Origin: JAUZRW01 sp964549915
GTDB taxonomy: Bacteria > Chloroflexota > Anaerolineae > Aggregatilineales > Phototrophicaceae
Assembly: GCA_964549915.1 (NCBI GenBank)
Contig: CAZJWX010000010.1
Span: forward strand, 40,852 to 104,851
Reading direction: 5' to 3'
Length of the DNA: 64,000 nucleotides
Below the pieces are notes generated by a model. The model saw only the letters and a list, made by a program, of their open reading frames with translations. It searched no databases and was not told where the DNA came from. The stretch's first letter is position 1, and every line of letters begins with the position of its first letter. A program made the translations under genes and the position numbers. Below, piece by piece: positions 52,536-61,427 of this stretch.

Positions 52536-54087
52536 GAGCTTCGCTGCCTTTCTTCTTCTTGTCATCGCCGCCGGGACCACCCGCCATCAGCAAGCCGACG
52601 GTATTGCGATCGGCCTCCTCGATGGGCAGCACATCAACGATCTGACCATCGAACATCACCGCCACGCGATCCGACAGGCTCAGAATCTCGTCCAGTTCCG
52701 AAGAGACCAGCAGCACCGCTGTGCCCTCATCGCGCATACGGACGATTTGCTTGTGAATGAATTCGATGCTGCCGACATCGAGTCCGCGCGTGGGCTGGGC
52801 GGCGATCAGCAATTGCACCGGGCGGCTGAATTCGCGTGCGATGATGACCTTCTGCTGGTTGCCTCCGGAAAGGCCCCGAATCGGCGCGAAGGGGTGCCGG
52901 GGGCGCACGTCGAAGCGCTCCACCAGTTCTTGCGCATTGGCGGCGATGGCTTCATCGTTGACCAGAATCCCGGCAGAGTAGGGATTGTCGTAGTAAGTGT
53001 TCAGCACCATGTTGTACATCACGGGGAAGGGCATCACCATGCCCATGCGCTGGCGATCTTCCGGGACGTGCCCGGTTCCCAGCCGCGTGATCTGACGCGG
53101 CGTGGCGTTGGTGATGTCGTCTCCCAGGAAGATCACGCGCCCGGATTCGACGCGGCGCAGCCCGGTCAATGCTTCGACTAGTTCGGTCTGTCCGTTGCCC
53201 TGCACGCCCGCCACGCCCAGGATTTCCCCGGCGCGAATATCCAGCGTGACGCCATCCACCGCCGGCAGGTCGCGCTCATCCAGCACATGCAGCTTCTCGA
53301 TGCGCACGATGACCTCTTCGCCGTAGGCACGTTCTTTGTCGATTTGTAGGACGACTTCGCGCCCGACCATCAATTCCGCCAGCGACTCTTCCGTTGATGC
53401 GGCGGGGTCGGCGTGGCCTGCGACCTTGCCGTTACGCAGCACGGTGATGTCGTCGCAGATTTCCAGCACTTCCTTCAGCTTGTGGTTGATGAAGATGATG
53501 CTCACCCCCCGGTCGAGCAGGGTGCGTATGATGCGGAACAAGCCCTGCGTTTCCTGTGGGGTGAGGACGGCAGTCGGCTCGTCGAGGATCAGGATGTCGG
53601 CGTCGCGGTAGAGCGCCTTGATGATCTCCACGCGCTGCTGAATGCCAACGGGCAAATCCTGAATCACGGCGTCCGGGTTCACGTCCAGGCCGTAATCGGC
53701 GCTGATCTCGCGGATGCGCTTCTTGGCAGTCGCCATATCCAGGAAACCGGCGCGTGTGCTCTCATTGCCCAGCATGACGTTCTCCGTCACCGTCAGCACA
53801 TCCACCAACTGAAAATGCTGGTGCACCATGCCGATCCCTAGGTTGATTGCATCGGTGGGGCCGTTGATCGTCACAGGCTGTCCGTTGATCAGAATCTCGC
53901 CCTCATCGGGTTCGTAAAGGCCGTAGATCAGGTTCATCAACGTGCTCTTACCCGCGCCGTTTTCCCCCAGCAGGCCGAGCACGCGCCCTTTGTATAACTT
54001 CAGGTCGATGTGGTCATTCGCCACGACTCCGCCGGGGAATCGCTTGGTGATGCCACGCACTTCTAATACCGGCACTTCCGCGCTCAA
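52528..54087 (-). CDS. Nucleoside/BMP-type ABC transporter ATP-binding protein (NupO-like)
   Basis: 519 residues with two ABC domains in tandem. The first has Walker A GENGAGKST and DEPTAVLTPQE. The second has the altered loop GVQGNGQTE, the signature LSGGNQQKV and AAQPTRGLD, the usual asymmetry of RbsA/NupO-type proteins. It starts with TTG, well supported by GGAG eight bases upstream. It is the first gene of the importer operon: ATPase, permease, permease, then the binding lipoprotein. The 3' end overlaps the first permease gene by 8 bases. It energises nucleoside or similar uptake. Confidence 0.92.
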   Translation of the reverse strand: MSAEVPVLEVRGITKRFPGGVVANDHIDLKLYKGRVLGLLGENGAGKSTLMNLIYGLYEPDEGEILINGQPVTINGPTDAINLGIGMVHQHFQLVDVLTVTENVMLGNESTRAGFLDMATAKKRIREISADYGLDVNPDAVIQDLPVGIQQRVEIIKALYRDADILILDEPTAVLTPQETQGLFRIIRTLLDRGVSIIFINHKLKEVLEICDDITVLRNGKVAGHADPAASTEESLAELMVGREVVLQIDKERAYGEEVIVRIEKLHVLDERDLPAVDGVTLDIRAGEILGVAGVQGNGQTELVEALTGLRRVESGRVIFLGDDITNATPRQITRLGTGHVPEDRQRMGMVMPFPVMYNMVLNTYYDNPYSAGILVNDEAIAANAQELVERFDVRPRHPFAPIRGLSGGNQQKVIIAREFSRPVQLLIAAQPTRGLDVGSIEFIHKQIVRMRDEGTAVLLVSSELDEILSLSDRVAVMFDGQIVDVLPIEEADRNTVGLLMAGGPGGDDKKKKGSEAHD

Positions 54088-54134
54088 AAAAGGTTCTCCA
54101 TTGCACAGTTTTCTTCGCCAAATGTTAAGAAACG

Positions 54135-54163
54135 ATTATACCGCAATGTACCTCAATGAACAG
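54135..54163 (-). promoter_or_regulatory. Probable promoter of the ABC importer operon
   Basis: On the minus strand TATAAT (54135-54140) lies 48 bases upstream of the TTG start. The -35 region around 54158-54163 (CTGTTC) is a poor match. Confidence 0.45.
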
Positions 54164-54508
54164 GTGATGCGTCGCCGCATTTGGGGCGCTCGTTCCCTTT
54201 TTCACTATACCGCGTGTTGGGGTTTTCCTACAAGCAAACAGGCAAAACAGCAACAGCCGCGCCCCGCTCTATGATTGGTGTCGGTCGGCGTATGAGGGAG
54301 CGCAGCAGGCGGCATGTGTTTCGCCTGTTTTGTCATGATCTGGCACTTCAGCATTTCGGGTGCGATGACCCGCATCAATGGCAAGCCAGGGCAGCGGGTT
54401 GGCTGCAAAAACCATGTAAACGCCGCACTGCTGGTGAAACGCTTTATGCCAGCCCTCGTATATGAATAGTAGAATGAGACAGAACGAAAGACGAAAGGCA
54501 ATCGGGCA

Positions 54509-54913
54509 ATGCAGGACATGATGTATGAAACCAAATCCAAGGTTGTTCTGGGTGATGTCGGTAACCGCTTCATCGCGATCTTCATTGATGGCTTCATCCT
54601 GGGCCTGATCGGTGCTGTGCTCTTCGGGGCGGGCGGCGAAGCAGGTGGCGGCCTGACCTTCGTGATTGGCGTGGTGTACAACTGGTTCTTCTGGACGCGC
54701 ATGGACGGGCAGACCCCTGGCAAGCGCATGATGAACCTGCGCGTCATCAAGGCCGATGGCACCCACTTGAGCGACATTGACGCCGTGATCCGCGCCGTCG
54801 CTTATCACCTCAGCGGTATTTTCTTCGGCCTGGGTTATATCTGGGCGCTCTTCGACGACAAGCGCCGCACCTGGCACGACCTGCTGGCGGGAACGCTGGT
54901 CGTCAAAGCCTGA
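54509..54913 (+). CDS. RDD-family membrane protein
   Basis: 134 residues. NRFIAIFIDGFILGLIGAVL holds the R and D residues that name the family. GVVYNWFFWTRMDGQTPGKR and MMNLRV are the second typical stretch, and LFDDKRRTWHDLLAGTLVV is the end motif. Two or three membrane helices. Some RDD proteins act as Na+/H+ antiporters, but most are uncharacterised. AAAGG lies ten bases upstream of the ATG. Confidence 0.85.
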   Translation: MQDMMYETKSKVVLGDVGNRFIAIFIDGFILGLIGAVLFGAGGEAGGGLTFVIGVVYNWFFWTRMDGQTPGKRMMNLRVIKADGTHLSDIDAVIRAVAYHLSGIFFGLGYIWALFDDKRRTWHDLLAGTLVVKA

Positions 54914-55050
54914 CCGCACATCCGTAAATTCCCCGAACAGGCTGCACCGCGCGGCCTGTTCGCATCGTCCGTTTGGTTGCGGCTCCCCATCATCGCTGCC
55001 GTTTGCGTGCAGGCGAAACAAGGTTCGAACCAATTCTTAACACTTATTGC

Positions 55051-55079
55051 TTCACTTTCTCCTTGTAATCCCATACAAT
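55051..55079 (+). promoter_or_regulatory. Promoter TTCACT-N17-TACAAT
   Basis: -35 TTCACT at 55051-55056 and -10 TACAAT at 55074-55079, 36 bases before the start of the dockerin-like gene. Confidence 0.4.
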
Positions 55080-55115
55080 TTCAGTGTATTACGCGATTCG
55101 CGAGGCGGCGGTATC

Positions 55116-56381
55116 ATGCGCAGAAGCCTGTTCGTTTTGTTGTTCCTCATCGGCGTCTGGCCTGTCCTGAGCCAAGATCAAACCCCCGCCCCGCCGAGCG
55201 CCACCCACATTACAGCATCTGTTACACCAACCGCCACCGATACCGCGACAGCCTCCCTGACGCCGACCTTCACCCTGACGCCGACTCTGACAGCGACCCC
55301 CACGCAGAGGCCGACGACTGCGCCGGAAATCACTGCGGAAGCCACCCCGGAGGCGACGCCGCCTGTGACCATTGCTCCGTCCCAGACGCCGACGCCAGGG
55401 CAGACGGCAGAAGCCACCCCGGAGGCGACGCCAGAAGCGACATCAGAAGCAACAATCGAAGTAACGCCAGAATCCACCCCGGAGGTGAGTCCGGAACTTA
55501 CCCCCGAAACAACGGCAGAAGTGACCCCGGAAACGACGCCGGATGCCACATCAGAAGCGACATCAGAAGCCACCATTGAAGTCACATCAGAAGTCACCCC
55601 GGAAGTGACACCCGAGACGACGGCGGAAGTCTCGCCAACGGCTTCCAGCACGCCGCCACCATCGCCGACGCTGGTGCTTTCCGTGACACCCACCGCGACC
55701 CCTGGCGGCTATGCGCTGCGCTATGTACAGGGGATCGTGACCTACCAGAACCGCGAGTCCCAGTCCGGGATCGAAGTACAAGTGATCGCGGAAGATGGGG
55801 CGCTGCTCAGTGTGGGGACGACCAACGAAGGCGGCGTTTACAGCCTACCTGCCCCCGCGGCTGCACCCTACTGGATCGCGGCAGAAGCCCCGCTGCATCT
55901 GCGCACCTGGCAGAGGGTTCCTGCCGGGCAGATGCCCACCGCCATCGCGCTGCCAGGGGGCGACTTAAACGCTGATGGCTGCATCGCCCAGGCCGATATT
56001 GATCTCATGCGGCTGGCGTTCGCCCAGGGCAGCAGCAGCGCCGCTGACCTGACCGGAGACGGTGTGACTAACCTCGTGGATCTGGCGATTCTCACCGGGA
56101 ATTTCCAGGTGGGATGCGAAATTGAGGCGGAGCCGACGCCGGAAACCACCGCCGAGAGCACCGAATCTCTGCCGGAGCCGCAGCCGGAAATGCGGGTGAC
56201 GGCTGCGCCGGAACAGACGACTGAGCCAACGTCGGAACTCCCGGCTGAGAACACGGCGGAAGCCATGCCACCGACGGGGATGCCATCGCCGACTTCGCTG
56301 TTGACCTCGACGCCGACCCCGCTGCCGACGCAGCCCGAACAAACGCCCGAAGCGACCCCGGAAGTCGCTGGCACGCCATGA
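55116..56381 (+). CDS. Secreted protein with TPE-rich stalk, carboxypeptidase-regulatory-like and dockerin-like modules
   Basis: 421 residues from ATG 55116 (AGGCGGCGG upstream). Signal peptide MRRSLFVLLFLIGVWPVLS. Residues 25-195 are a low-complexity Thr/Pro/Glu/Ala stalk with many TPE and SEATSEA repeats, likely extended and perhaps O-glycosylated. Residues about 200-285 are a beta-sandwich like carboxypeptidase regulatory domains (YVQGIVTYQNRESQSGIEVQ; TNEGGVYSLPAP). Two EF-hand-like loops follow: DLNADGCIAQADIDLM and DLTGDGVTNLVDLAIL, the pattern of a type I dockerin. A second low-complexity tail ends the protein. Dockerins bind cohesins through Ca2+; two cohesin-like proteins are encoded next. 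Confidence 0.75.
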   Translation: MRRSLFVLLFLIGVWPVLSQDQTPAPPSATHITASVTPTATDTATASLTPTFTLTPTLTATPTQRPTTAPEITAEATPEATPPVTIAPSQTPTPGQTAEATPEATPEATSEATIEVTPESTPEVSPELTPETTAEVTPETTPDATSEATSEATIEVTSEVTPEVTPETTAEVSPTASSTPPPSPTLVLSVTPTATPGGYALRYVQGIVTYQNRESQSGIEVQVIAEDGALLSVGTTNEGGVYSLPAPAAAPYWIAAEAPLHLRTWQRVPAGQMPTAIALPGGDLNADGCIAQADIDLMRLAFAQGSSSAADLTGDGVTNLVDLAILTGNFQVGCEIEAEPTPETTAESTESLPEPQPEMRVTAAPEQTTEPTSELPAENTAEAMPPTGMPSPTSLLTSTPTPLPTQPEQTPEATPEVAGTP

Positions 56382-56478
56382 GTGGTGATTCAACGCCAGG
56401 CCGAGGCGTTCTTCATTCGGTCACCTATCGCTTTATCGAACGGAGAACAAGGCACTTGTTCAGAACCAGGAGTGAGAG

Positions 56479-58800
56479 ATGAATCGTGAAATGACCGTGA
56501 AGGTCGGTATGCGCAGCCTGGCGTTCCTGCTGCTGCTCGTGTTGATCCAACCTGCGCTGGCAGCGTCACGACCCGAAATCAACGTCGTTGCCAACTGGGT
56601 ACCGGGTACAACGCTGGATACCAATGGCGCTGATGAGCGCTTCGTTGACCTGCAATTGCAGGTGCAGGGCAACGTCCAATTCTGGGCAGTGGAGATGAGC
56701 TGCCAGATTGGGCGCGGCGACGAACTGGAATTTGTGTCGATCAACCTGCCCACCAACGTCTGGGGCACGGAAGGCGTCCAGTTCACCATTCTTCCGCAGC
56801 CGGATGATAATACGAATGGTACGCTGACTTACGACCCGACGACCGACATCTACAACGCGGATGGGCGGGGTACGCTGGAATTCACGCCCACGCGCCTGGG
56901 GATCACCACAGCGCCGCTGGGCATCAATGGCGCGGATTACACCCTCACGCTGGCGAATGTCCGCTTCCGCGTGCTGCCCCAGGATCGCAACGGCAGCGTC
57001 CGCGTCAACTGCCGCACGATGGAATTTTTGGATCGCAACGGCGAGCGGGTAGAACGCGGTCGCCAGACGCGCACGCCTGACCTGGAAATCATGACGGGTT
57101 ACGTGCTCTCCGGCACGGTTGCCCGTCAGGGCGGACGCGATACAGAAAACGTCGAAGTGACCTGCACCAATTACCCGGATGGCCCCACGACCCCCGGCAC
57201 GGCGGTCACGTATCCGTTTGTTCTGACGGATCGGCGCGGCGAATTCACCTTCGACCAGGACGGCGGCTCCGAACTGCGTGCCCTGGGCTACTATGAATGC
57301 GTGTTCATCAGCAAGTCGGATGGTTCAAACTCCGATGATGTCTTGCTCTCCTCGACATCAACCTTCGTCCTGCGCACGCCACAGTACAGCTTGCTGCCTG
57401 TCGTCCTCCGTACGGGCAATGTGGATGAGAGCGGCGACGGCATAGTCGATATCTTTGATATCTCGGTGCTGGCAGGCGTCTACGGTCAGAGCTATTCTGA
57501 CCCCTACGGCACGGGCGATGTCAACGGCGATGAAGATGTCGATGATGCGGATCTGACGTTGACTGCTGCCAACAACGGGCTGGATGGCCCCCTGGATGCC
57601 GATCATGTGCTCTACGGGCTGGGGCGCGACTTCAGCGAAGACGAAATCTTCCCCTACAGCCAGTTGTGGTGGGGCTTCCCCGGCGAAGGCTACACCTATC
57701 CGCTGGTGAACCGCAGCCGCACCCGCGACTTCTGGCCTCAGCTCTCGCCAGATGGCACGCAGGTGGCCTATATTGCTGTTTCGGATCGTCGGGGAGAAAG
57801 CACCTATGAACTGAGCTACCTGGATGTCGAACGCGGTCGCGGCTCGACGGCGCGTTTCCCGCGTGAATTTGATTACCAGCATCTCGCGCCATCATGGTCG
57901 CCGGATGGCAGCCGTGTCGCTTTCATCTGCACCACGCGCGGCGAAGTCGGTGACCCGGATACCGAAGGCTACCTCTACAACAATGGCGACATCTGCATCG
58001 TCAACGCCGATGACAGCCGGGGCGACACGGCCTACAACCTGGGCGTGAAATCCGAGATTTTCCCGCCGGCCTGGCTGGAATACGATGTGGATGACAGCAC
58101 ACCGGTGTTGCAGGCGGGCTACGTCATCATCTACCCGGATTTCGACAGCGGCAAGCTACGCTACGTTGACCTGTACAGCGAACTGAGCGGGGAAGTCCCG
58201 GTTTCGGCGGGCCCCAGCGATGTCCTCGATCAGCCGATTGTGGTGGATTACTCGCACACGGCATCCGTCGATGTCACGACCACCAATGCCCTCAGCATCT
58301 ACTCCTTCCTGGGGTACCGTTTCAGCGATGGTGGGGATCCCTATCTCAAGGTGGGTTCCATCAGCTATGATCCGGCAGGTGGTTTTGCTGGCGGCATCAC
58401 CAACGCGGTAGATGGTACCACGCACGTCGCACTGGAAGGCACGGACACGCCGGATACAACCGGTGTGGATTACTACGATCTCTCGCCGTCGTTGGATATT
58501 CTCTTCTACTATGAATACAACTACGCCATCGACAACACGTTGGCACCGTTCCAGTTCCACATCTTCGCGCACAACGACGCCGATCCGCACAACGACGCCG
58601 ATCCGCTGAACGACGCCGATCCGCTGAACGACGCCGATCCGCTGACCTGGAATACATCTGCAACCAGCTACTTTGTGGATAGCGTGGTCGGCAATCCCTT
58701 CGCGGCGCTGGATGGCTTCGGCGCTTACGACCCGCAGACCAATCCGCTCAACCTGACGGAATTGCACGCCAACCGCATGACCGTCGACTGGATCCCCTGA
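56479..58800 (+). CDS. Secreted multi-domain protein: cohesin-like, dockerin-like and TolB-like propeller regions
   Basis: 773 residues; AGGAG precedes the ATG. Signal peptide with MRSLAFLLLLVLIQPALA. Residues 30-195 resemble a cohesin fold (DLQLQVQGNVQFWAVEMSC to VRFRVLPQDRNG). Residues 200-310 hold a carboxypeptidase-regulatory-like domain (LSGTVARQGGRDTENVEVTC). Residues about 315-375 carry dockerin-like loops DESGDGIVDIFDISVL and DVNGDEDVDDADLTL. The C-terminal half has TolB/WD40-like strands (FWPQLSPDGTQVAYIAVSD; APSWSPDGSRVAFIC) of a beta-propeller. Four tandem NDADP hexapeptides lie near residues 698-721. Probably a cell-surface or extracellular assembly component. Confidence 0.78.
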   Translation: MNREMTVKVGMRSLAFLLLLVLIQPALAASRPEINVVANWVPGTTLDTNGADERFVDLQLQVQGNVQFWAVEMSCQIGRGDELEFVSINLPTNVWGTEGVQFTILPQPDDNTNGTLTYDPTTDIYNADGRGTLEFTPTRLGITTAPLGINGADYTLTLANVRFRVLPQDRNGSVRVNCRTMEFLDRNGERVERGRQTRTPDLEIMTGYVLSGTVARQGGRDTENVEVTCTNYPDGPTTPGTAVTYPFVLTDRRGEFTFDQDGGSELRALGYYECVFISKSDGSNSDDVLLSSTSTFVLRTPQYSLLPVVLRTGNVDESGDGIVDIFDISVLAGVYGQSYSDPYGTGDVNGDEDVDDADLTLTAANNGLDGPLDADHVLYGLGRDFSEDEIFPYSQLWWGFPGEGYTYPLVNRSRTRDFWPQLSPDGTQVAYIAVSDRRGESTYELSYLDVERGRGSTARFPREFDYQHLAPSWSPDGSRVAFICTTRGEVGDPDTEGYLYNNGDICIVNADDSRGDTAYNLGVKSEIFPPAWLEYDVDDSTPVLQAGYVIIYPDFDSGKLRYVDLYSELSGEVPVSAGPSDVLDQPIVVDYSHTASVDVTTTNALSIYSFLGYRFSDGGDPYLKVGSISYDPAGGFAGGITNAVDGTTHVALEGTDTPDTTGVDYYDLSPSLDILFYYEYNYAIDNTLAPFQFHIFAHNDADPHNDADPLNDADPLNDADPLTWNTSATSYFVDSVVGNPFAALDGFGAYDPQTNPLNLTELHANRMTVDWIP
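58570..58641 (+). repeat. Four 18-base tandem repeats encoding (H/L)NDADP
   Basis: Four in-frame copies of an 18-base unit ending AACGACGCCGATCCG; the first two begin CAC (His) and the last two CTG (Leu). The near-identity suggests slippage-generated copies that could vary in number between strains. Confidence 0.9.
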
Positions 58801-58840
58801 GGTTCAGCAGCACATCCGCAGGCAGCACATGCTACAATCA

Positions 58841-58867
58841 AGAGGGGGCAATCGCCCTCTCTTTTTT
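58841..58867 (+). terminator. Intrinsic terminator after the cohesin/dockerin gene
   Basis: AGAGGG and CCCTCT arms with one further G-C pair around a CAAT loop, followed by CTTTTTT. It lies 40 bases after the stop and 35 bases before the next start, so the next gene is either read through or has a short promoter here. Confidence 0.75.
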
Positions 58868-58902
58868 GTTCTGAACACCACAACCCACGAGGGAAAACCG
58901 AC

Positions 58903-59709
58903 ATGCTCAGCAAGCGCTTTCTCGTGTTGTTCTTAATGGCCTTCAGCGTCGTGTTTGGGGTACACGCACAGGATGACGCACCGCAGACCTTGTTGCAACT
59001 CCAGGCCGAAACCACCGCCCTCGAAACCGGGCAGCCTTATACCGTGAATATCGTCGTCAATGATGTCGTCGAATTGTGGGGTGCGGAGGTGCGGATCGCC
59101 TACGATCCGCAGCGGGTCTATATCATCGGCACGCGCAGCGGCTCTCCGGTGGATGTCGGCGAGTTCCTGGGCGATGACACCTTCACGGCTCGTAACGTCG
59201 TGGATGCGACGGCGGGGCAGGTAGCCTACGCGGTTTCACGGCTGGGGCGCGATGTCGATCCGGTTTCGGGCAGCGGTGTGATCGGCAGCTTCGACGTATA
59301 TCCATTGCAGGCGGGCGAGACCGAACTGCGTTTCAGCAGCGCATCCCTCGTCAGGCTCGATTTTGACCTGGACGAGAATGGACAGCGCACCAACGTCACT
59401 TCGGAGCAGCTACCCTTCACCCCGGTGCTGCTGCCGCTGACCATCACGGGCGAGACCGTCGAACCACCTTCGGAAGCCACCGCCACGCCCATGCCCACCG
59501 CTACACTCGATCCTAACTTCGCGCTGGAAGACACCACCGAAGAACCAGAACCGACTCCGCTGGTGAACGCCACGCCCGTTCCGCCGCAGCCAGATGATGC
59601 CGCCGCGCAGCCCGCTGATTTGCCACTGCTGCCCATCGCCGTCGGCCTGATCGCTTTCAGTGTCTTGGGTCTGATTCTACTCGTGATCGTCTATCGTCGG
59701 CGTGGCTGA
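58903..59709 (+). CDS. Membrane-anchored cohesin-like protein
   Basis: 268 residues. Signal peptide FLVLFLMAFSVVFGVHAQ. Residues 28-180 match the cohesin domain layout: GQPYTVNIVVNDVVELWGAE, VRIAYDPQRVYIIG, then GVIGSFDVYPLQAGETELRF. A Pro/Thr/Glu/Ala-rich spacer lies at 190-235, followed by a single C-terminal membrane helix LLPIAVGLIAFSVLGLILLV and a basic RRRG end. It would display a cohesin on the outside of the cell for a dockerin-bearing partner, such as the products of the two preceding genes. Confidence 0.8.
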   Translation: MLSKRFLVLFLMAFSVVFGVHAQDDAPQTLLQLQAETTALETGQPYTVNIVVNDVVELWGAEVRIAYDPQRVYIIGTRSGSPVDVGEFLGDDTFTARNVVDATAGQVAYAVSRLGRDVDPVSGSGVIGSFDVYPLQAGETELRFSSASLVRLDFDLDENGQRTNVTSEQLPFTPVLLPLTITGETVEPPSEATATPMPTATLDPNFALEDTTEEPEPTPLVNATPVPPQPDDAAAQPADLPLLPIAVGLIAFSVLGLILLVIVYRRRG

Positions 59710-59749
59710 GCATTGTGGTTCGGCAGTGGTGCGGCGGACTGCCCTGCGC

Positions 59750-59778
59750 TTGACGGCTGATGGTTCAAACGGTAGACT
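59750..59778 (+). promoter_or_regulatory. Promoter TTGACG-N17-TAGACT
   Basis: -35 TTGACG at 59750-59755 and -10 TAGACT at 59773-59778 with ideal 17-base spacing, 56 bases before the VOC gene. Confidence 0.65.
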
Positions 59779-59833
59779 GTTATCATAGAACATGTGTTCA
59801 TAATCTGCCGCAAGAGCCATGAAGGGAATGAGT

Positions 59834-60205
59834 ATGCCGATCAATGTGAAGGAACATCTGGTCTTCCTGGGTGTGGATGACCGCGCTGCCGCCCGTACAT
59901 TCTACGAAGAGACCCTCGGCTTGCGCTTCGTCAGCGACGAAATAGGCACGCTGGTCTTCGATCTGGCGGGGACGCCGCTGCGCATCAGCCAGGTCGAGGG
60001 CTTCCAGCCGCAAACCTTCACCGTCCTGGGCTGGAATGTAGACGACATCGAAGCCGAGACCGCCCGTCTCCAGGCCGCAGGGGTCGCGCCGATTCGCTAT
60101 CCCGGCATGCCGCAGGATGAGCGAGGTATCGCAACCCTGGGCACTGTGCGCATTCTCTGGTTCCGCGATCCCGCCGGGAATGTTCTCTCGCTGACGCAGG
60201 CATGA
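59834..60205 (+). CDS. VOC-family (glyoxalase/bleomycin-resistance fold) protein
   Basis: 123 residues from ATG 59834, preceded by AAGGGA; two upstream in-frame ATGs are less well placed. VKEHLVFLGVDDRAAARTFY, then EETLGLRF, WNVDDIEAETARLQAAGV and WFRDPAGNVLSLTQA are typical VOC motifs; the final strand has N in place of the usual metal-binding Glu, though other ligands may exist. It could be a glyoxalase, dioxygenase or binding protein. It stands alone behind its own promoter. Confidence 0.85.
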   Translation: MPINVKEHLVFLGVDDRAAARTFYEETLGLRFVSDEIGTLVFDLAGTPLRISQVEGFQPQTFTVLGWNVDDIEAETARLQAAGVAPIRYPGMPQDERGIATLGTVRILWFRDPAGNVLSLTQA

Positions 60206-60443
60206 AGCCACTGGCGTGGATTTGCCATGCCACTTCTCGTACAGAACAACCCGTATTGAGGCCAGGACAGGCTGGAAGGGACACTCCGTTGATTAAGAGC
60301 GACGGGGAGCGATCAAAGCCAGAGGCGAAAATGGCAGGGAAGGGGCGGCTAGCGCTCGTTGAATCCCTTCCCTTCCATGATCTTCGGGATGCATCGCCTC
60401 AAACTGTGCACAGAAAGACCACATAGAGACCGACGACCGCTGC

Positions 60444-61427
60444 CTAATAGGGGAAATGCAGCCGATCCGCCGCCTGTTTGCGATTCTCTTCCGGACGGCG
60501 ATCATAGCGGCGCGTCGTCTCGACGGAACTGTGTCCGGCGATGTCTGCGACGGTAGCGATGTCTACGCCGCGTTCCAGCATATCGCTGACGAAGGTGCGC
60601 CGCAGATCATGGGGGGAGAAGTTCGGGACGTTGGCTTGCAGCGCACGCTTCTTCAGCATGTCGTAGATGCTCTGGCTGACAATGCCGCCGAACTGGATTT
60701 TGCCGTTCTTGAGCACCGGGGTGAAAATTGGCCCCGCATTATCCGGACTCAGGGTGATCCAATCCTTGAGCGCCTTGAGCGCCCCGCCGCGCACATAGAC
60801 CACGCGCTGTTTGCGCCCCTTGCCGCGCCGAATCATCAGGCGGCCTTCTCTGGGGTCGAAGTCCTTGTACTGTACCTCCACCAGTTCGGAGCGGCGCAGC
60901 CCACACGTATACAGCAGGCCGATGATGGCTGCATCGCGCACGCCCGCCGGGGAAGGATCTTCCTTGCAGACTTCGACCAGGGCGGAAATTTCGCCGGGAG
61001 TCAGTTCCCGGCCTGCGGGCAGCGGCTGTGCCTTCACGTTGGCGATGTCCACCGCGCGCTGGTACTGCTCCGCCGAAATATACCCCAGCCGCCAGGCTTC
61101 CTTGACCACGCCGCGCAGCCCCGACAGAATCCGGTTGACCGTCGCCGGGCTGTATTCGTCGATGAGCAGGGCGCGTACCGCTGCCGTGTGCTGGTAGCGC
61201 AGGCCATGCCAGGGCATCCGCAGCATCTCTTCCTGCGTCACCGCTTCCAGGGGGCGGTACGTCAGCAGGGCAGTTACTGTGCGCAGCGCATTGCTCATCG
61301 TTCGCCGTGAACGATCCGAGGTCAACGACGCCAGATAGACCGCCGCCGGATTCTGATCCAGGGGCACGTCAATCGGCTTCGTCAGGTCGATTTCGGTCTC
61401 GTTTTGCCGCTCGTAGGGTTTGATCAC
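60444..61427 (-). CDS. Tyrosine recombinase (XerC/D-like integrase)
   Basis: 327 residues if begun at the GTG at 61427, whose GTGA overlaps the stop of the upstream secreted-protein gene. A SAM-like N-terminal domain (VYLASLTSDRSRRTMSNALR) is followed by the catalytic domain: YTCGLRRSELVEV (first Arg), the Lys region RRGKGRKQR, SPHDLRRTFVSDM (His-x-x-Arg), GHSSVETTRRY (His) and the Tyr nucleophile in RRYDRR. All five expected catalytic residues are visible. Such enzymes resolve chromosome dimers or move integrons, phages and other elements. No attachment sites or phage genes are nearby. Confidence 0.92.
   Translation of the reverse strand: MIKPYERQNETEIDLTKPIDVPLDQNPAAVYLASLTSDRSRRTMSNALRTVTALLTYRPLEAVTQEEMLRMPWHGLRYQHTAAVRALLIDEYSPATVNRILSGLRGVVKEAWRLGYISAEQYQRAVDIANVKAQPLPAGRELTPGEISALVEVCKEDPSPAGVRDAAIIGLLYTCGLRRSELVEVQYKDFDPREGRLMIRRGKGRKQRVVYVRGGALKALKDWITLSPDNAGPIFTPVLKNGKIQFGGIVSQSIYDMLKKRALQANVPNFSPHDLRRTFVSDMLERGVDIATVADIAGHSSVETTRRYDRRPEENRKQAADRLHFPY

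Noticed and set aside
55021..55031. GGTTCGAACC, reminiscent of a tRNA T-arm
   Set aside because: No acceptor, D-arm or anticodon arm can be built around it.
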